From assembly GCF_964355755.1 (NCBI RefSeq), contig NC_092674.1, positions 6,701,001 through 6,765,000 of the forward strand: DNA of 64,000 nt, in the 5' to 3' direction. Below, piece by piece: positions 60,501 to 64,000 of the stretch (the first letter of the stretch is position 1; every line of letters starts with the position of its first letter). The stretch is from Antedon mediterranea (taxonomy: Eukaryota; Echinodermata; Crinoidea; Comatulida; Antedonidae). The notes below the pieces were generated by a model. That model was not told where the DNA came from and made no database searches. It was given only the letters and a program-made list of their open reading frames with translations. The position numbers were made by a program, and so were the translations under genes.

Positions 60501-61471
60501 TACCCTGATATTTTCTAAGCCATGCCACACATAATAGCCTACTTGTGTTATAAACACAAATCAAAATTTGTGCAATGAACCGAAACAAGAAGGTAATGAT
60601 TTGTCTATATGTATTGTAACTTACCCACTATGGCACGCCCCGGTAACTTACCCACTATGGCACGCCCCGGTAACTTACCCACTATGGCATGCCCCGGTAA
60701 CTTACCAACTATGGCACGCCCCGGTAACTTACCCACTATGGCACGCCCCGGTAACTTACCCACTATGGCACGCCCCGGTAACTTACCCACTATGGCACGC
60801 CCCGGTAACTTACCCACTATGGCACGCCCCGGTAACTTACCCACTATGGCACGCCCCGCAGACAGCAGAAGATTCATTTGTACAGCTTCTTATTGTCTGC
60901 TGATTTGGGCACAAGTTGCACGGATGACATCTACTATCATCCTCAGTCTCACTGTACGTTTTTCCAGTTACACATGCTGTACACCTGTCCCTTTTCATTT
61001 CTCCATTGCCACAGTCTCTCTATGAAACCAAAACATTAAGTTAAAATGGTTTTAGGTTTAGTTTTATCCAGGTTCATTTTATTTTAAAGATTGTTCCCCC
61101 GAAAAAATAAATTTATAATAACTTAATTTTGTTGAATGAGAGTTACTGTAGACTTGATTTGACCAAATATTGAATCGGAAAAAAAAACCAAAAAATTTAC
61201 CTGAAATATTGTAGTCAAATTGTCAGACAATGAGTTTTAAATTAACCCATTTTTCTGTATGTTTTATTTGTTATGGAAGTGAATAGTCAAAGTCTATTTA
61301 TTATTCTTCCTTTTTCATGGTTTCCCAAACAAAGCAATAAACAGAAAATATCAATTCTACCTCAAAGTATCCATAACCAGGTGGACATGTCGTGGGACAT
61401 GTCTTACAAGTTTGTGTTTTCTCATCAAAATACACATCTTTTCCTGTACACTCTGAGTTAGCAGCTTGGCA
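57069..61471 (-). CDS. Gene 2: Ig-containing TNFR death-domain receptor, 5' partial
   Basis: Ten exons join in frame: 61471-61361, 61019-60841, 60399-60323, 60142-59870, 59425-59369, 58937-58788 (or -58815), 58475-58451, 58207-58111, 57845-57785 and 57565-57069, giving 508 aa from the first visible residue (499 with the other donor). Order: CRDs about 1-122; one Ig domain about 123-213; linker with Cys; membrane helix about 251-272; linker with NYISDK; death domain about 345-435 with Trp at 375; acidic Asp/Asn repeat tail. All sites are GT-AG, with phases 0,2,1,1,1,1,2,0,1. It should be a cell-surface receptor signalling through death-domain adaptors. The signal-peptide exon is not identified; by analogy with gene 1 it ends in phase 0 and lies upstream. 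CRD motifs resemble EDAR/TROY/XEDAR. An Ig domain in a TNFR-death receptor is unusual. Confidence 0.85.
57785..57845 (-). CDS. Gene 2 exon: linker before the death domain
   Basis: 61 nt, phase 0-1, acceptor ttcttttag and donor AATG|GTATGT. It encodes KPEDETNSSSLLYKAYEYCN and matches gene 1 exon 8 in phase and size. Confidence 0.78.
58111..58207 (-). CDS. Gene 2 exon: linker with NYISDK
   Basis: 97 nt, phase 2-0, acceptor ttatttgtag and donor AAG|GTAAAT. It encodes a Ser/Thr-rich linker with SSTNYISDK, matching SSSGYITDE in gene 1 exon 7, then a Cys-containing stretch. Confidence 0.78.
58451..58475 (-). CDS. Gene 2 micro-exon in the cytoplasmic linker
   Basis: 25 nt, phase 1-2, acceptor ccattttcag and donor CAGAT|GTAAGT, encoding LPRYATQ. 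It takes the place of gene 1 exon 6 (phase 1-2), but is much shorter. Its small size makes it less certain, but both splice sites are strong and both phases fit. Confidence 0.68.
58788..58937 (-). CDS. Gene 2 exon: transmembrane segment, with two possible donors
   Basis: Phase 1 at both ends. It encodes a hydrophobic helix (FWIFILSVVNMTVIILFCAF). Donor CGTG|GTAGGT at 58788 gives nine extra juxtamembrane residues, GIKGYCCMR. Donor AAAG|GTATAA at 58815 omits them. Both keep phase 1, so either splice form is in frame. Confidence 0.8.
59369..59425 (-). CDS. Gene 2 exon: short extracellular linker
   Basis: 57 nt, phase 1-1, acceptor tgttttttag and donor ATA|GTAAGT. It encodes 18-19 residues with one Cys and an NST sequon. 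There is no counterpart in gene 1. Like the Ig exon it is symmetric and skippable. Confidence 0.72.
59679..59813. mobile_element. Small TIR element in a gene 2 intron
   Basis: cagtggtgtaac and its near-inverse gtacaccactg at the ends, with TATATAT-like flanks. It lies between the Ig exon and the linker exon. Similar ends (agtggcgtaac; gttacgccactg) appear at 39181 and 14488. Confidence 0.6.
59870..60142 (-). CDS. Gene 2 exon: complete immunoglobulin domain
   Basis: 273 nt, phase 1-1, acceptor tttctttag and donor ACAG|GTAGGT. The single exon holds a full Ig fold of I/C2 type: PPTVSF strand, first Cys in NVVCEL, core Trp in YVWYRN, and DDAVYYCKA with the second Cys. An NIS sequon lies near the end. 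Because it is symmetric (91 codons), skipping it would keep the reading frame. Confidence 0.87.
60323..60399 (-). CDS. Gene 2 exon: end of the cysteine-rich region
   Basis: 77 nt, phase 2-1, acceptor ctattatag and donor GAAG|GTGACC. It encodes YGWDSRRETCTRCEHK and FGCE. It is needed to bring the CRD exon (phase 2) into frame with the Ig exon (phase 1), and the fit is exact. Confidence 0.8.
60615..60857 (-). repeat. 27-bp minisatellite x9 carrying a 5' splice site in every unit
   Basis: Nine units of 27 bp. Each unit holds, on the minus strand, the last 17 nt of the CRD exon and the first 10 nt of the intron (GTAAGTTACC). The unit at 60831-60857 is the real exon-intron junction; the other eight lie downstream in the intron. 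Two units have single substitutions. The copies are nearly identical, so expansion is recent or homogenised. Confidence 0.95.
60841..61019 (-). CDS. Gene 2 CRD exon; its 3' end is the first unit of a tandem array
   Basis: 179 nt, phase 0-2, acceptor tttcatag and donor AGTGG|GTAAGT. It encodes CGNG, CTAC, CHPCNLC, an NES sequon and CGACHSG, a TNFR CRD. The last 17 nt of the exon and the first 10 nt of the intron form one 27-bp unit that repeats downstream. Only the first donor keeps the frame open: reading on gives GGG TAA at once. Confidence 0.85.
61361..61471 (-). CDS. Gene 2 first visible exon: CRD1
   Basis: 111 nt, phase 0-0, acceptor tctttttttag and donor GAG|GTAGAA. It contains six Cys, including CKTCPTTCPPGYGYFE, and matches gene 1 exon 2. 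Confidence 0.85.
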
Positions 61472-62322
61472 CTAAAAAAGACAACAAAATTAAAGAGTCG
61501 TTATAAGTAAAGCAACCAAAGTGGATTCATATTTTGAACATTTCAATGCAAAGATGGGACATTAGGTTAAGTTCAGCACTTCATTTACAATGTTTAGGCA
61601 AATCCCTATCCAATCCTGGATCTGGCAGTTTCAATTTTCAAGATTCTTATACTACTAGTTTCCAAATTTCGATATGCAATGCTATCTTTCAAGTCCTACC
61701 CCTATTTCAAATTGCTTGTTTACTTCACCATTTTACAAAATGTGGTGTAGTACCAAACATCTAGTATATTTCATAATAAACAGTTTAAACCCCTGGCCAA
61801 GTTTTTCTAAAATGTTCAATTACAGTACCTCACAAAAACTCATGATTTAAGCTATTGAACATGTATTTAGTAGTAGTAGAACAAAAATAAATTGGGATGG
61901 TTTGAATTTATTTTTTATTTTTTTTGTATTTTGTATTAATATTTGTCTTCAGTGAGGAAATTCGGATTTGATAACATATACAAGGGCATCACATAAATAC
62001 AAAGTTATGGTGGGTATAGGGTACACAAACCTATTAGTGTATTTTACTGGATTATGCTCAAGTTATTAATAGTAGTTAGCAAAATGATATTAAACAAAAG
62101 ATCATGCATACCTCAATAAAACCAGACCAAATGAGAAATTGACAAAATATAGGAATATATATAATATAATGTAACATCATAGATTCATAATGTTCATTAT
62201 TATTAAATTATGGTATTATAACAGCCACACCAATCTGAAAATCAAAAGAACATATCATAATAAAATCTGCTGGTAATGACGATGTATTTGTTTTTTTGAG
62301 ATAAATGTAGTTTTTTATATAG
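61472..62322. other. Upstream of the visible gene 2 exons; no exon recognised
   Basis: By analogy with gene 1, the signal-peptide exon should lie upstream with a phase-0 donor. I find no convincing candidate here. Confidence 0.45.
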
Positions 62323-63161
62323 GCTTTTCATCGGGTGTCACAAAACCTAAGACCACGAAAGCTAAGACCCCCTAAGACCTAAGATCACGAAAGCTAAGAC
62401 CCAAGACCTAAGATTAAAAATATTTATCTTTCGCACCTGCCTTGTATTTTAACTCCCAACATTTATTCTGAATACCACACCTTAGAATTGGCACTTTCAT
62501 GAAAAAGAATCACATAAAAAGTAACAAATACATTTTTAAATTGATGATTTTACAGACGTTTTTCTCGCACACAAAATGACTAGCCTACAGTACAGTACGC
62601 CTACCCCATGTTCAATGTTTTTGTTTCTATGGAACGTCAAAAGAGCAAAAATGATATAGAGGGCTGAAAACTCTGTGGAGTCCATCTACAGTGTGGATGG
62701 AACAATGTAGAATTAAAATTGTAATGATAATAGTATAATCATGCAAGTACGAGGAAATAAATACTGGCAAATAAATTTTAATTAAAAAATCATGATAAGT
62801 TTTTTTGTTTCGTTTTCTTTCTGTTTTTATACTTGTACTATTATTGTTGCTCTTTTGGCGCTCCATAGAAACAAAAACATTGAGCATGGGGAGCTCGAGG
62901 AGTTACATTACAGTATACAAAGAAACACATCTGTAAAATCATAAATTTAAAGGATTTATTTATTTGTTATGTGTTTCTCCTTCTGAAAGTACTTATAAGT
63001 CCTAATTTTAAAGTGTGGTGTTCAGGATAAAGTTAGTCAACAAATTTGGAGTCAAAATACAAGAAAGGCAGGTGCGTAAGAAAAACATCCTCTGAACCAA
63101 CACAATGGAGTAAATATATACAAACAAACACCCCGTCAAGTTTGTTTGTTGTAAAGAAAAA

Positions 63162-63606
63162 CGTTATGTCTAAAGATACGGTACCGTATCCATACTTTTA
63201 AAAACTAAAGGTACGGTGATTATAGAGGGCGCTATGTAATGTGGATGTTAATCAATTAGGTTATTGCATTGGTTTTCTGCAAGCCAGCTGTGTAGCCTAG
63301 TTGGCATGTGGTGAGGCTTTGGCTTAAGGGGTTGTAGGTTCGATACTCTTCATGACGTCTTTTTTAAATTTTTATTTTTTAGTTTTTAATTTAAGAGAGA
63401 TTATTTAGAGGGTTAGGTTTTTAATATTTAGGAAGGAGTTTAATATTTAGGAACGAGTTTTATATTTAGGAACGAGTTTTATATTTAGGTACGAGTTTTA
63501 GGAATGCAATTTTACCGTACTTTTAGCAAACGGAAGCACCCTCTATAATTACCGTATCTTTAGTTTTTAAAAGCATGGATACGGTACCGTATCTTTAGCA
63601 ACGGCG
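63162..63606. mobile_element. Nested MITE with ~65-bp TIRs and 9-bp target duplication
   Basis: Termini carry taaagatacggtaccgtatc followed by catrcttttaaaaactaaag in inverse orientation. The duplication aaagaaaaa lies at 63153-63161 and 63607-63615. The uninterrupted site is seen in copy 1 near 7731-7745. It also contains a short tandem repeat (tttaggaacgagttttata) and a tRNA-like segment. Confidence 0.88.
63285..63356 (+). ncRNA. tRNA-like segment with A and B boxes inside the nested MITE
   Basis: tagcctagttgg (63293-63304) fits the pol III A box, and ggttcgatac (63338-63347) fits the B box, at tRNA-like spacing (about 34 nt between). I could not fold a convincing cloverleaf, so it is probably a tRNA-derived fragment or SINE head and not a working tRNA gene. 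Confidence 0.5.
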
Positions 63607-64000
63607 AAAGAAAAAATATATATTTACTCAACGGGCGAAAATAATGTGAGTTTATCTATGTTTTGCGGTGGTATTAAATTATATTTATGGTAATAAATGA
63701 AACCTACTGTGTTTAAAATTATGTATGGATAAACAAGTATTGTTTTTAAGCTGTAGTATATCTTAGAATTTGTAATCTTAGGTCTTGGGTCTCAGCTTTC
63801 GTGATCTTAGGTCTTAGGGGGTCTTAGCTTTCGTGGTCTTAGGTTTCGTGACACCCGCTTTTCATCGAGATTAACAAATCAATGCCTTCGGACAAGTTCT
63901 GACATGTCACTTTCCCTTTAAACTTTAAAAAAACATTTACCATGTGGAGCTAAAAATGCAGTAGCATTTAACGTTACATTAACCATGGATATTTATTTAC

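Larger units (their letters stand above)
62333..63856. mobile_element. Mutator-like foldback MITE (type A), copy 2, interrupted
   Basis: Same termini and core as 6902-7980, with perfect 10-bp target duplication gcttttcatc at 62323-62332 and 63857-63866. A smaller MITE (63162-63606) has inserted into its right arm. It lies upstream of the visible gene 2 exons, probably in intron 1 or the 5' flank. Confidence 0.9.

Noticed and set aside
60605-60903. Long open frames on both strands through the 27-bp array (repeats of GRAIVGKLP or NLPTMARPG)
   Set aside because: A 27-bp unit is a multiple of three, so stop-free frames persist automatically. The array is the end of the CRD exon plus intron, and the true frame differs.
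63285-63356. Functional tRNA gene
   Set aside because: Pol III boxes match, but I could not form a proper acceptor stem and anticodon arm.
63925-64000. Signal-peptide exon or micro-exon for gene 2 (ATG followed by a short open frame to CATG|GTAAATG)
   Set aside because: The ATG frame ends in phase 1, while the next known exon needs phase 0. The peptide is not clearly a signal sequence.

Overview
This looks like a piece of an invertebrate animal nuclear genome. It is AT-rich, has long introns with GT-AG sites, and is crowded with repeats. The frequent motif taggcctac and two EDAR/TROY-type receptor genes make a marine deuterostome such as an echinoderm my best guess (moderate-low confidence; no marker gene settles it).

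Only two genes look functional. Both are on the minus strand, both encode TNF-receptor-superfamily death-domain receptors, and they lie head to tail about 27 kb apart. Gene 1 (23805-29902) reads through nine exons: signal peptide, cysteine-rich domains (CRDs), Thr/Ser-rich stalk, one membrane helix and a C-terminal death domain (423 aa). Gene 2 (57069 to at least 61471; 5' end outside or unseen) has the same plan plus one immunoglobulin domain between the CRDs and the membrane. Intron phases run 0,0,2,1,1,2,0,1 in gene 1. In gene 2 the visible series matches exactly, except that two extra phase 1-1 exons (Ig, linker) are inserted. They are therefore paralogues, and the Ig domain was gained or lost as a symmetric exon cassette. 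A nine-copy 27-bp tandem array at the end of gene 2's main CRD exon repeats the exon end and its 5' splice site.

Layout: 1-3750 single-copy DNA, then a large CCAAT-box minisatellite; 3.9-4.6 kb a TA-flanked MITE; 6.0-6.25 kb a 17-bp minisatellite; 6.9-8.0 kb a Mutator-like MITE; 8.1 kb a 5S-rRNA-derived fragment; 11.7-12.3 kb a 47-bp minisatellite; 12.7 and 28.6 kb two copies of a retroelement tail; 16.6-17.2 kb short repeat arrays; 18.75-22.65 kb a TTAA-flanked element with long inverted repeats; 23.8-29.9 kb gene 1; 32.9-36.6 kb a decayed Mutator-like element carrying a broken PHD/FLYWCH gene; 41.6-53.9 kb three diverged ~1-kb units, the second interrupted by a nest of transposons (a Mutator-like element holding another copy of itself and a 5.1-kb TIR element that contains a LINE fragment and a decayed conserved gene); 57.1-61.5 kb gene 2; 62.3-63.9 kb a second copy of the 6.9-kb MITE, itself interrupted by a smaller MITE with a tRNA-like promoter.

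Functionally, the receptors would bind TNF-family ligands (EDA-like by subfamily) and signal through death-domain adaptors. The rest of the window is mostly transposon history.
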